From positions 60,173,808 to 60,237,807 of the forward strand of contig OY776130.1 in NCBI GenBank assembly GCA_963675135.1: 64,000 nt of DNA. Reading direction: 5' to 3'. Position numbers and translations under genes: made by a program. This DNA comes from Galeopsis tetrahit. Its lineage: Eukaryota > Streptophyta > Magnoliopsida > Lamiales > Lamiaceae. Shown piece after piece: positions 53,340 to 64,000 of this stretch (the stretch's first letter is position 1; the number at the start of each line of letters is the position of its first letter). Under the pieces are notes generated by a model. It worked only from the letters and a program-made list of their open reading frames with translations, ran no database searches and was not told where the DNA came from.

Positions 53340-54032
53340 TATATCCTCGATATATCCATTTTTTGTGGTCACAGATATTAATATTGGGAAGAAACAATAT
53401 TTCCACGATATTTTTAAAAAAAATTGAAAATATCGATAAAAATCGATATACAATAACAATATCGAGACTAATATCGGTAAATATCGAAAAATATAAAAAA
53501 AAATCGAGAAATGTCGATAAATTTAAACAAATATAATATGAAATAACATTGTATGCTATATTTTATACTCCCTTCGTCACATACTTGAAGGCTCAAACCA
53601 ATTGGACACGAGTTTTAATGTATGAATTGTTTATTAATATTGTGTAAGATAAAATGGGGTAGTAAAGACTTTTCAACTTTATAAATAGTAATAAAGTTAC
53701 TTTTTAGTGTAATAAAGTAGTGATATTTGTTGTAATATTGTGATGTTTTAAGGGGAGTGTTTAAAAGTGTTTTTACTATTTTAGGTAATGTGCCTTAAAA
53801 TATGAAACGCCCAAAATGGTAAAATGTGCCTTCAAGTGATGGAGGGAGTATAAATTTATCATATATGTAAATGTATTTAAATTTTTTTTTTAAATTTAAG
53901 TATTAGAAGATAGTTATTAAATTTCCATAATCTTTAAAATTTACCTATATCGATATATCCATCGATATTTCTATAAATTTAATGTCATAATATTTCCACC
54001 GATACCGATATTTTTGACCTTGCTTTAAAGTA
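53340..54032. repeat. TATCGATA-rich element split by a Stowaway
   Basis: Dense AATATCGATA, ATCGATATAT and GGTAAATATCG words on both sides of the Stowaway at 53568-53848. The right edge, complement CAAGGTCAAAAATATCGG, resembles a hAT terminus. The left terminus is unclear. Confidence 0.55.
53568..53848. mobile_element. Stowaway-type MITE, copy 5
   Basis: Ends CTCCCTTCGTCACATACTTG and CTTCAAGTGATGGAGGGAG with TA on both sides (53566-53567, 53849-53850). 281 bp. Inserted into the TATCGATA-rich element. Confidence 0.9.
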
Positions 54033-54124
54033 CTACGAGTAGTATTCACATATTCTCGATTTCTTCATTCTGAAAAGAAACATAATTTAACCAATTTGAC
54101 CCTGATTAGCTAGTCTATAATTAG

Positions 54125-54388
54125 ATGTGTACACTTGAGAAGATGATGAATTCACCCCTACATAATTATTCTTTTCATCCTCTCCCTTACCCCTCTCTAA
54201 TTTTCAGAGAAGTGCCACCCAAAAACAAGAAAGCCCTCCTACAACTCAAGAAAGACCTCAACAATCCCTACGATATCATCACCTGGAAACCCAAAACCGA
54301 TTGCTGCACCGAATGGACCGGAGTCAAGTGCGACGACAAAACGAACCGAATTATCGAATTCACTCTCTTCGACGCCGACCTCAAAATT
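54125..54388 (+). pseudogene. PGIP relic C: N-terminal fragment
   Basis: The promoter block CCTGATTAGCTAGTCTATAA (54101-54120) and leader are intact. The leader-to-signal-peptide region is deleted and frameshifted, so the signal peptide and the KKALLQLKKDLNNPYDIITW cap are in different frames. The cap (DCCTEWTGVKCD) stops at FDADLK, where the sequence switches to the TTTCGAACAA repeat. All LRRs are missing. It lies about 17.7 kb beyond gene 3. Confidence 0.9.
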
Positions 54389-54945
54389 AGGTTTCTCAAA
54401 ATTAGGGTTTTGTATGTTGTTCGGGAATTTCTTTCGAACAATTTCTGTTTATTTTGTAGAAATTTTCGAACAATCTAAGTTTGTTCATGTAAAATTTTCG
54501 AACATTTTGACTTTGTTTTGAATTTTTTTTCGAACAATCTGTGTTTTTCAAACATATTTACTTTGTTTTGAAAAAAAATTCGAACAAGTTGTTGATCTTT
54601 TTTTTCGGACAAATTTAATTTGTTTTGAAATTTTTTTCGAACATATTGAGTTTGTTCGTTAAAAAATTTCGGACATCTCAACAATGTTTGGGTAAAATTT
54701 TCGAACATATTAAAATTTTATTTTTATTTTTGTTTTTGAAATTTTGAGTTTTTATGATTTTTGGTGGTGATTTGGGTGAGAAATGATGAATCGTTGTGAA
54801 ATAGAATGGATGGGTGTACTCATCCGTCCATATTTTTAAAAAATTGCAATAAGGGTACAAATGTCATTTCGCGTACCTCTTGTGTTAAAAAAAATTCGGT
54901 GGGTGTACTCCTAGGAAATCCGGGTGCATTTAGCCGCGCCCATTT
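54389..54945. repeat. TTTCGAACAA repeat tract, copy 2, with MULE-like right edge
   Basis: AAAATTAGGGTTTTGTATGT, GAATTTCTTTCGAACAAT and many TTCGAACA words, as at 37141-37470. It continues to GGTGGGTGTACTCCTAGG and GGGTGCATTTAGCCGCGCCC, which resembles a MULE-family end. It fused directly to PGIP relic C. Confidence 0.7.
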
Positions 54946-56882
54946 GGAAAATGGGTTACTAAAACTTTAGGCCCAGACTATTTGTTCGTCTGTTTTATCA
55001 CAAGGACCAACAAGAAATCATAAATAAATAAAATCAGAGGAAATGAATTAAAAGAAAACATAATTGAGAGAAAATTGTAAAAAGTTTAATTGTTTTTAAA
55101 ATTGCTCTGAAAGAAAGAATAATTGAGAGAAAATTGTAAAAAGTTGGAAAAAAATGGGAGTAAACTAATATTTATCTTCAGCCTTTTCTTTATTTCTATC
55201 TTTTTTGTTGTTCTTTTCCTTTTTATTTTATTAAAGTGAAGAAATTTGAGACACCAAAGCTATAGTTTTTAGGGATGCATGAATTTTTAACCATTACTCT
55301 AGTTTAAAGTTTTAACCATATTTTTCTTTTTCACATACATGGTTGGGCTATTGCCTTAAGCCCAATGTTTCATATAACAGGGTTAATGATGACTTTTTGC
55401 CTATTTTCTGTGTTTACAAGATATAGAATTCAAAAGATTGAAATGTCTTATGGTTGAATTTAGGTGAGGATGTGAGTTGTGGAAGCTGAAATTTAATTAT
55501 GATTAGTCCAATTAGTTCATTATTGCATAAAAATGAAATAGTTTCGAAAAAACAAAAGGATAAATTATTGATAAACTAGTTTTAATACAAATGATTACCT
55601 TAAATTTCTAAAAATACGTTTCTATATTGATAACAAAATCAATTAATTAATCATGGGAAAAGAAAGAGTACTAATAAAAGCTTGAATTGAGAATATAATA
55701 ATGAGATGTTCTTATGTGAGATGGCTTCACCTTAGTATTTGAATCATATTTCTTTTAAAATTTGATTGGACAACACATGAATCATAAAAATATATTCCAG
55801 TATGAGACTGTTTCATATAAGTTTTTTTTTTATAACACAATTGTTTCAGCCGGGTGTAAATAAATATTTATATTAAAAAAAGTGAAATTTATTTAATACT
55901 ATATATTTTTGGTAATTGATAAAAAAAAAAAAGTAATACTTGAGTGTACTAAAATACCCCTTCAAGCCTCCCCGGCTCTCTCCACTCCATACCAAAGCAC
56001 TATCTTTATTGTTATTAATTTCTTATGTAATTTAATTAATTAGAGTTCACCCATATAATTAAAATATGAAATCTTGTACTGCTTAAAATTCATATATAGT
56101 TTTAAAAATAAATTTTTTTTAAAAAAAAATCTCATTAGAAAGAGGGGTGGTTGCAGAAGAAAAAAACAAATAAAATGAAGCCAAATTCTGTTGAATAAAG
56201 GTACCTACTACCAACTACAGCTTAAAGATATTCTAAAACCATTTAATTTTTATATATCAAAGTTCAGCAACAACTCTTTTTCTTACATTAAATTTATTGT
56301 TTGACTCCCCACATAATAATTTACAAAGATCAGGAATAGTTCCCCCGCCCTCTCTACCCTTTTATTTTTCTACATAATTTACGAAAATTTGTAATTATTA
56401 TATTTGGATAGAGTCGTATTTGTGTGCCCTCAATCACGTAATTGATCACAATTTTAAAATTGTCCCTTTCTAAATTTTCATGATAAGTGAAATAAATAAT
56501 TCATTAATAACTTATAAAATGGTGCATTAGTAATTTTATATTAATTGACTTTTTTAATATGTATGAATTCGAGTATTAATAAGATATTCAAGAATGAGTT
56601 TTTTTCAACTATCTCTCCCTCTCTTTGAAAAGTCAGTAATTATAAATTATTTACCCCCGTGACATGTCATGCGCAAGAACTAAATAAAACGTAAATGGAG
56701 AAAAAAAAAACAAATTAGAAAAATTAGTACTACTTCTACCACTTAATTATAGGCTGTTGGAACTATCTATACATCTCCTTAATTTAACAGCAAAAGAAAA
56801 AACAAAAGAAAACTAGTAGATAATAATTTTCAAAAGATAAATCTTCGAAAATACTTAGATTATACCACAGCTAGCTAGAGAT
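54946..56882. other. AT-rich DNA downstream of the TGA gene
   Basis: No gene is seen. Contains the presumed 3' UTR of the minus-strand TGA gene next to 56882 and otherwise A/T-rich sequence. A tandem pair GAAAGAATAATTGAGAGAAA / GAAAACATAATTGAGAGAAA is near 55052 and 55110. Confidence 0.5.
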
Positions 56883-59800
56883 TTATTCTTGGCGTGGACG
56901 CGCTACCCAGAGGGAGCTTAGGGCACGAAGGCGGTGGAAGTACTCCGCGATGGCCAGAAAACACCGGGCAGCTTGCCGGGTGGTCAGAAGTTGGTGCAAC
57001 CGGTGAAGGGTTTGGTGCCTCAGATTATCGGCCTGTAATTGAGCCACAATTTTAATTTCTTGAATTATGAAATAAAATTATAAGAAAAAGAAATCGAGAG
57101 ACTTGTGTGTTATGTACAAGTTACAACTCATCATGAGTGTAATGTTGACTTTTTAAGGTTTTTATTAACCAATTATGACTATTACTGCATATATATACAT
57201 ATATTTCTACATTGAAATAATTTAATATGTACGAAATTCGTGGTAGGTTTAGAATAATGGATGACTATTGTATTGATTGATTTGATTAATGTCAATTTAT
57301 TTAGTAGGTGCGTGTCGACCAATGTCGTGAATTTCAATTGATCATAATCAGACATTGATTGAGAAATTAATTAAATTTGATGAATTATGTGTTAAAAAAA
57401 ATCACTTCTCATGTCAATGTTAACTCTATCTACGTACAAACGTGTTTATTTTTAATAGGAAGTCTACCTCTTAAAATAAAAGGCACTAATTATGTGGAAA
57501 TTAAGTACTTATGACACTCATTTAGCAATTTAAAAGATAATGATTTAAATATTATAAATATTTTTTAGAACTAAAATAATACCTTTATTAATTTATTTAT
57601 ATCATGTAGCTCAATGTTGAGTTCTTTAATTATTAGGCTCAACTTCACAATAAAGTGTTTGTATTATCTTACGAATTAATTATAAGTTGGTCTAGCTCAT
57701 TATTAGAAACCCTAAGTAAGTTTAAGTATACACCATTAATATATAAGGGCACATAAGACTAAATTATTACATTTGATCATACAGTAATTTTAAAAATATT
57801 ATAAACTATCATTAGCATGGCTAGTTTTAATTAGTTTAATTTTTTAAAAAATCATAATTTTCAAACAAAAATGTAATTCATCTTTACAGTCTAAATAACT
57901 TAGAAAGTTATATATTATGGAACAATTAATTAAAAACATTATAGTAGTAATTAAGACGGTCAATTTGGTGTTTTTTTTAAGTCAAAACGGTTAGAAAGTG
58001 ACATCAGACATGATGGGCCTGATATCTCAGTGATAAGGATATTTTTGTCCCACCACTATTTATGGGCTGTGAAAAACTGATATTCAAGTTGAAGCATATA
58101 TGCCTTCTACTTCACAGAAATTCATGCACCATATTTTGGATGATCAATATACCCCACAATTTTAATCTTTAAATTCCATTTTTAATTATCATCACAAATT
58201 AATTAGAAAAAAAAAAATTGTAAGGAATATATATAATGAGTAATAAATAAATAAAAATTAAGTTGCGTACATACCTGACGAACGAAGCCTTCAAGAGTGG
58301 AGAGCTTGTTAATGGCGAGAGCCATTTGAGCCATGTAAGTGTTCATGTTTGGTGGGAGAGTGAGAGAGTCTGAAGCTATGGTTTCAGAGAGGGAATTAGT
58401 GAGAGAATCAAGGCCTTGTGAGAGGGATTCTTCTGCCTCATGAGTTGATTGTTGAATTCCACACATTCCCATCAGTTGTTGCTCTGTTAATGGCTCTATT
58501 TGATTCACTACTATCTGCAATTTAAATTTATAATTTTATCATCAATACATCTTGAATATTAAATACTTATTTATATTCATTTTCTTTGAATTAGCTAGTT
58601 AAGTTGATCCATTTTCGTGACTTATCTTACACAAATAACTTTGTTTGTTTCCTAGTATTATATATACCTTCATCCCTCCACGTATGTTTGTTTCTTTTTA
58701 CACACATTTTAAGAAATATTATTCGTATATGAACAAAGTAGATAATACTGTGAGGATACACACTTTATGTAGACGGGATATAATTTTATAAAGAAAGAAA
58801 AAACCCCATAATAGGATTAAATAGTTTTAGAAGAAACCCACGAAAGAAATTTTGTTTAGTTGTGTTAGAATTACTTACTAAAATAAGAAAATGAAAAAAA
58901 ATATGTTGATTATAGGGTCCCACATGCCGAGTATTGCTCAATAAAGTTCACATGTCTCATACCTCTGTGAATCGGACTCATACAAGTTTTTATCTATGTT
59001 AATAATGCACGTTCGTTTATGTAAAAAAAAAATATTTTAAAAAGATTTCGTGTGGGGGAGAATGGGCCAGCATGGGGTGGGGTGGCGTTAGGGGGTGAAT
59101 AAAAGATAAGGGTCATGAATTAAAGCTAGGGAAATAAGGCGTGCAAGAATAAAAAAGAAGTGTGTGTATCCACAAATAAGTAGTACCAACATAGGCTTTA
59201 TGGGCAGGTTGTGAACAAAACCTAACTTCTCGCCTTAACAGGCAAATCCCCCATGATCCCTATTTCGTCATTATCCTCCCTATTTTCCACACATTAATTA
59301 ATATCACAATTCTTTGTCCCTAATTTATTAATTCATCCCATTAACGTCTTTTAATCTATATCCACAAACCATTCCTTTTTAGGAATTAAATCATTACAAT
59401 ATATAGAAACCCTATTTATATAAGTATCCAACTTCAATTTTCTTTTGTAGTACATATTTTAACTTTCTTTTTACCCTGTCGATTATACTGTTCAGTATCC
59501 ATGTGTCTTTATTTTATTGGTTGTGTTTATCTTTAAAAATAGATGTTGTGCAGTGTAGTGTTGGTAAAAAAACCATTATCCTATATGACTTAGCCCATCA
59601 TGCATGACCACAATTATTCCACTTTTTGTTCTTATTATTGTTTGTATAATTAGGGTTTTGTGTTAAACAAACCTTGATGAGTTCCGATGGCCGGAAACCT
59701 CCCATCCACATGAAGCACCGCTCAGCCGGAGTCTTCCACGTGCCGGAGACGAGGTGGAAGACATCAGATTTTGCGATCATGCCCTTCAGGGCCATTACCT

Positions 59801-62090
59801 GATCATAATGTGCCAAGGTGTTGTCCACGAACACTCTGAGCTCGTTTTCCGGCAAGTGTTCGTGGACAGCGTTCCGAAGCTCCACCATTAGGCGGTGGTG
59901 CTCCTCCAGCCACCGAGCATACTCTAGATCAAACACTGCCGTGTCTGGAATATATTCAGCATATATATAATTAGTTAAATAAGTAAGCTGGAAAATAATT
60001 GAAAGTTAGGAGGAATATTTGTTTCTATGTCATTAGTCGAATAGACAACATATAGAAAAATATTACTCCTAATTAGTTGACTTCAAATTATATTTGACTA
60101 TTTAAATACCTGAATTCATGTTGCTCATACCAGCAGGAAGGCCTTGGTCTCCTCCTAAATTTGCATTTCCACCTAAAAAGAATCCCTGGTAGAAAAACAA
60201 ATTTAATTGAAATTAAATATAATATTTAAAAAAAAAAAATCAATAATTCATGTCACTTAGATCTCATATTTCAATTTTGTATTTAATATAATGTTGCGTT
60301 ATCTTCAATTCATGTATTAAATATTTTTACCAATAAAAACGCGACGTGTTAACACTATAAAGACACGCGTCGATTTCAGGCGGCGGATTTTTCGATGAAA
60401 ATTAAAAGGGTCCCAAATCACACTTGCAACGAAATTGAAACACCAAAATTAAAATAAGTGATCTGAATCAGCATATATAATTCTCACTTGAGATCTAGCT
60501 CTTTGGATCTCTTGCTCTAATTGTGTAAGCCTGACTCTACTTGTCTCTAGCTGCTGAACATAAGCCTGCAAGAAATGAAAATTAATCAAGATTTATTTAT
60601 TAATTAATGTGGTTTAATTGATTAAAAAAAAAGATTAATAATTTCTTGCCTTTTTCCTAAGTCTGCTTTTTCTAGCTGCCTCTCTATTCTGAGCAAGCCT
60701 CCTCAAAGTCTGTACATGAATTAAGGATATGAAGATTAATTAAGATAAAAAATAAGAAGAAACATGCAAGTGGAAACAAATTTATGTTAAAAATAGCAAT
60801 TAAAAAAACTATATACCTTGGGATCTGGTGTTTTTGGTCCTTCTTGTTCAGAACTTGATGTAGGGCCTTTGCGGTTTCCCTCACGCTGCCATAACAAAGA
60901 AAGCAACAACAACAGAAAAACCAATTTTTTTAATAGTACAACAAAATCTCAGTTTATTTACAAGAATCTTCCAATATGATATTTTATGTCCTAACCTTAA
61001 CAGCTTTGGCCTGTTCAGAAACATTTCTAGGGTTAGACAACTCCATGGACGGCTCAGATGATCTCTTGGATCCACTGCTTGATGGAGAAGCAACTAATCC
61101 TCCTGTATTTCCCTACCAAACCCCCCAACATTATTTTTAACAAACCCATTATTTTTTTTCTTGAAAAGTCGACAAATGCTAATTAACAACTAATTAAAAA
61201 TAATTACCTTTGATGTTGTTGCAGGTGGCTCTACATGCATGGGTTGTGAAGGGAAAATGTTGAGAGTTGGTGGCCTCATCCCAGTGTTATTATTATTTTC
61301 TACAAAACAATCATTAGGAAAAGAAATAAAATTAAATTATTTTCTCTGACATGATAATTATAGAGGAGAAAAGTCATGCAAATGAAGGAAACAGAAAAAG
61401 ATGAAACCAAGAACCAATCTGTGTTTCATAGTACAATCAGTCTGCGCAGAAATTCATGTATCAGAGAAGTTTGTTACATGCCGTGGACCCAATTTTCAGA
61501 AATTCACAAACGCAGCTAGAATTTTTTTTTTTTTTATTTTATTTGGTCAAAAAAAGTACAATCAAACCCATTCTTGATCTGTTCATTGAACATACTTTCC
61601 CTATGACCCCCAAACACCAATTCCCCATGAGAATCTGATCAGATTTCAGTATAAGCTTTTTACCATAAAACATTTGGATTTTTCTATATGAAAATTAAAT
61701 TAAGCATATATAATAATTAAAATCGTTACGCCTATTTTCTTGAGCAGAATGATCTTGACCGTCCAGATACAAGAAAAGAGCTTGATCCAATTCCCCCAGA
61801 TCATACGCCCCCGAATCATTGCTTCTGCATAACATAAAATAAAATAAAAAATCAAGAAACAAAACAAAATTTTTTATTTAAAAAAAAAAAAGGAAATTAA
61901 ATTCTTACATGTTGAAGCTAGTACCAACACCAGGAATGGCGGAGGACGATGACGCCGACTGCATCATGGCGAACGATATTTGATTGTTGTGGTGGTGATT
62001 TTGATGGTGAAGATGATGCATCTGATGATATTGATCTTGTTGCACCAATATTTCTTTGTTACTATTATTTGTATTTTTATTGGAAGCCAT
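56883..62090 (-). CDS. TGA: bZIP transcription factor, TGA9/TGA10 clade
   Basis: Eleven exons on the minus strand: 62090-61909, 61824-61730, 61299-61208, 61112-60996, 60885-60817, 60709-60650, 60565-60488, 60185-60110, 59944-59673, 58514-58275, 57032-56883. They give 476 residues. The N terminus is His/Asn-rich (HQMHHLHHQNHHH). The bZIP basic region is AQNREAARKSRLRKK, with N193-X7-R201, then leucine heptads in AYVQQLETSRVRLTQLEQEI. A DOG1/TGA domain begins at FDLEYARWLEEHHRLM (about 260) and includes DVFHLVSGTWKTPAERCFMW; then LTEQQLMGMCG, LEGFVRQADNLRHQTLHRLH and the C-terminal WVARPRQE. TGA factors bind TGACG (as-1) sites and cooperate with NPR1 or, in the TGA9/10 clade, with CC-type glutaredoxins in anther development. 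The long N terminus argues for TGA9/10 but does not separate the two. Intron 6 is GC-AG. Intron 10 is about 1.24 kb. Confidence 0.94.
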
Positions 62091-62300
62091 GGGAGAGTAC
62101 TACTTTTGAGCTGAATGAGTAAAACCCCATATACTACTTCTGCCCTATAAATACCTATAAATCTTCATAACTTCAATTCATTGAATTAAAATCCCAGATC
62201 ATCATATTCAATACATATATACAAAAGTTGGAGAGAGAGAGAGGAGAGAGAGGGGGCAGTCGGTTAAGGTTTAATGAAGGGGTAGGGATTTGATGGGAGC
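62091..62300 (-). promoter_or_regulatory. 5' leader and proximal promoter of the TGA gene
   Basis: On the minus strand a CT-microsatellite (complement of GAGAGAGAGAGGAGAGAGAG at about 62232-62253) lies about 150 bp upstream of the ATG. TTTATAGGTATTTATAGGG lies about 60 bp upstream. CT-repeats near transcription starts are common in plant leaders. Exact start site unknown. Confidence 0.45.
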
Positions 62301-64000
62301 TGTGATAGAAATCAAAGAATTGAATGCAAAGAAGGAAAAGACAAAGACTATATTAAGGTTCTGAAATTCAACAAGACTTTTTGCAAAGAATTAATTTATA
62401 ATGATATGATATTTATTTATTTTTACATTTCTTTTTTTAATTGTTTAGGTGGGAGTTGTAGATAAAGCTAGCTAGCTAGCCCCTAGCGGTAGTCTCTTAT
62501 GAAATCCAACACATTGCTTTCTCTCTCTCTCTAAAACCGCACCATTTATTCATAATGAGAACACGCCGCAGTTGGATTCCTTCAATTCTTTATTGGGTTG
62601 TGAAATGACTAATGTGCCCTTTCTCTCATTCCACATGTATAAAATGTTTTTACTGTTGACATTTTCATGCAGGTGTACGACTGTTGAATGGTGAAAAAGG
62701 ACATTGCTTCGGGCAATTTCTTTCACTTATAAGATATCAATAACCTCATTCACTCCTATTTTCCTATATATGATGATGATGAGGTGAAATCTTGAGGGTA
62801 TGATTGGAACAATGATGTCAAAACTCAATTATTTACACAGTGCAATTGAATCACAATTTTAATTTATGATATAACGGGTCAAAAAATTAATTCAACAATT
62901 GCATTTATTTGTATTTTAATAAATCTAAACAAAAATTACACTAGATATCTTTCAATGCGTAACAGTTGAACTTTAATAATTCTTTATTTGAAAATATTAG
63001 TCTTCAGGTCTTAAATTTAATCATTACAAGAAAAAAAAAATAAAAAAATACTCCGTACACTATTTTTTTGAAAAAAAACTTTCTAGAACTACATAGTGTT
63101 TAACTCAACATTTGTGAACGGGTAAAGTGTACAATTAGTCCAGTTTCTAGAGCTTAATTTACATTGTTTTCTCCTCAAAGAATATATTTTTCCAAAATCA
63201 ATGTTCACGATTTTTTGTCTGTGCAATTAGAGGACCATATTCGTTAGTAGTATCAATTTTTAAAATGCTGATTTACTTTGAAATTATGGTCTTTAAATTG
63301 CCCAATTTTCAACAAAGAGGATAAAATGTTATTTAAAATTATGAGACTAGCTAATGTAATTTTCTTCAATAACTATCGATCATGATCGGAACATCGAGAT
63401 TTTCTATTGATTTTAACCAAGTTTTTATTGGAAAATTATATGCTCCTAGCTCGGAGATAGCTTTGAATCAATATATCATTTGTCAATTTGGTGTTTAGGT
63501 GAATGAGAAATTAATTCATAAGAAAATTCACCGGCGACGAAACTCTTGCCATTCAAGTTTGGCGAGAATTTTAGATCAGTGGGTTGCTCCTAGAGCCAAC
63601 AATTTGGGCCCAACCCGATGGACCGGCCCGATCAACCCGAAGCCCAATGTGGACTGAGCTCTAAAATTACAGGCTCATATAGTACCGATCCTATTTGACT
63701 CTAACATTTCCATTAAAAAATTTAAAACCGAGCACTCCCTAAATTTTTTCATGGTCTTAATTAGGTAACTTAAAATCTTAAAAGACTTACAAAAATTGCA
63801 TGACTACTCAACTTTTTGTATGCTGTCTACTTAACCTTGAGGCAGTATACATGTCACAAGATAATTTACTAGTGATACCATTTAATACATGTTGTGAGCC
63901 TTGTGATGTGTATTAAAACTATTGTAAAATTAATAATATCAAATTAAAATATGAAGCTATTGGTATATGATTTATCTAGGGTTTTGATATGTTTTCCCTA
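62301..64000. other. AT-rich intergenic DNA at the right edge
   Basis: No open frame with protein-like features. GAAAATTCACCGGCGACGAA.. and AACCCGATGGACCGGCCCG near 63600 are islands of higher GC content of unknown origin. Confidence 0.5.

Noticed and set aside
1..64000. CRISPR array, operon or bacterial-type system
   Set aside because: Repeats here are transposon-derived or simple. Genes are eukaryotic and intron-bearing, so these categories do not apply.

Overview
This window is nuclear DNA from a flowering plant. Genes are broken by GT-AG introns (and one GC-AG intron), intergenic DNA is very AT-rich, and all the protein families are plant ones: LRR receptor kinase, FBH/AKS-type bHLH, POLYCHOME/OSD1, CYP93 P450, PGIP and TGA bZIP. 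They fit a eudicot, perhaps an asterid, but the sequence alone does not fix the species. No genome-of-origin search could be run.

Layout, left to right. (1) 482-603: a tRNA-derived SINE. 880-3303 (+): an LRR-III receptor-like pseudokinase, followed by two Stowaway MITEs. (2) 4305-6935: a Mutator-like element carrying a nested solo LTR. After it come AT-rich DNA and several MITEs. (3) 11147-12912 (+): a six-exon FBH/AKS-type bHLH gene. (4) 13-20.5 kb: gene-poor DNA with a Tourist MITE, a Helitron terminus abutting one copy of a 205-bp direct repeat (second copy 3.9 kb away), a LINE remnant and an RNase H remnant. (5) 21585-23877 (+): a POLYCHOME/OSD1-type APC/C inhibitor. 24917-25210: a DC1-like fragment. 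25497-27095 (+): a CYP93A-like P450. (6) 27.4-54.4 kb: a polygalacturonase-inhibitor (PGIP) cluster with three intact genes (28604, 31630, 35698) and four relics (about 31.1, 34.7, 42.6 and 54.1 kb). It is cut up by hAT, MULE, Stowaway, SINE, fold-back and Copia insertions. (7) 45-54 kb: repeats, including a 1.26-kb fold-back element and a Helitron 3' end. (8) 56883-62090 (-): an eleven-exon TGA9/10-clade bZIP gene.

The genes do not form a pathway. The PGIPs are a tandem defence family (apoplastic inhibitors of pathogen pectinases). The receptor-like kinase, P450 and TGA factor are plausible signalling or defence genes, but their adjacency is not evidence of joint function.

I found no convincing new multigene system. 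The most informative structures are: the layered decay of the PGIP array (a hAT in a TATA box, a microhomology deletion later hit by a SINE, a leader with its whole coding region gone); an intron duplication in the OSD1-like gene that creates a potential in-frame 21-nt microexon; a GC-AG intron inside the bZIP of the TGA gene; and many transposons whose target-site duplications can be read directly.
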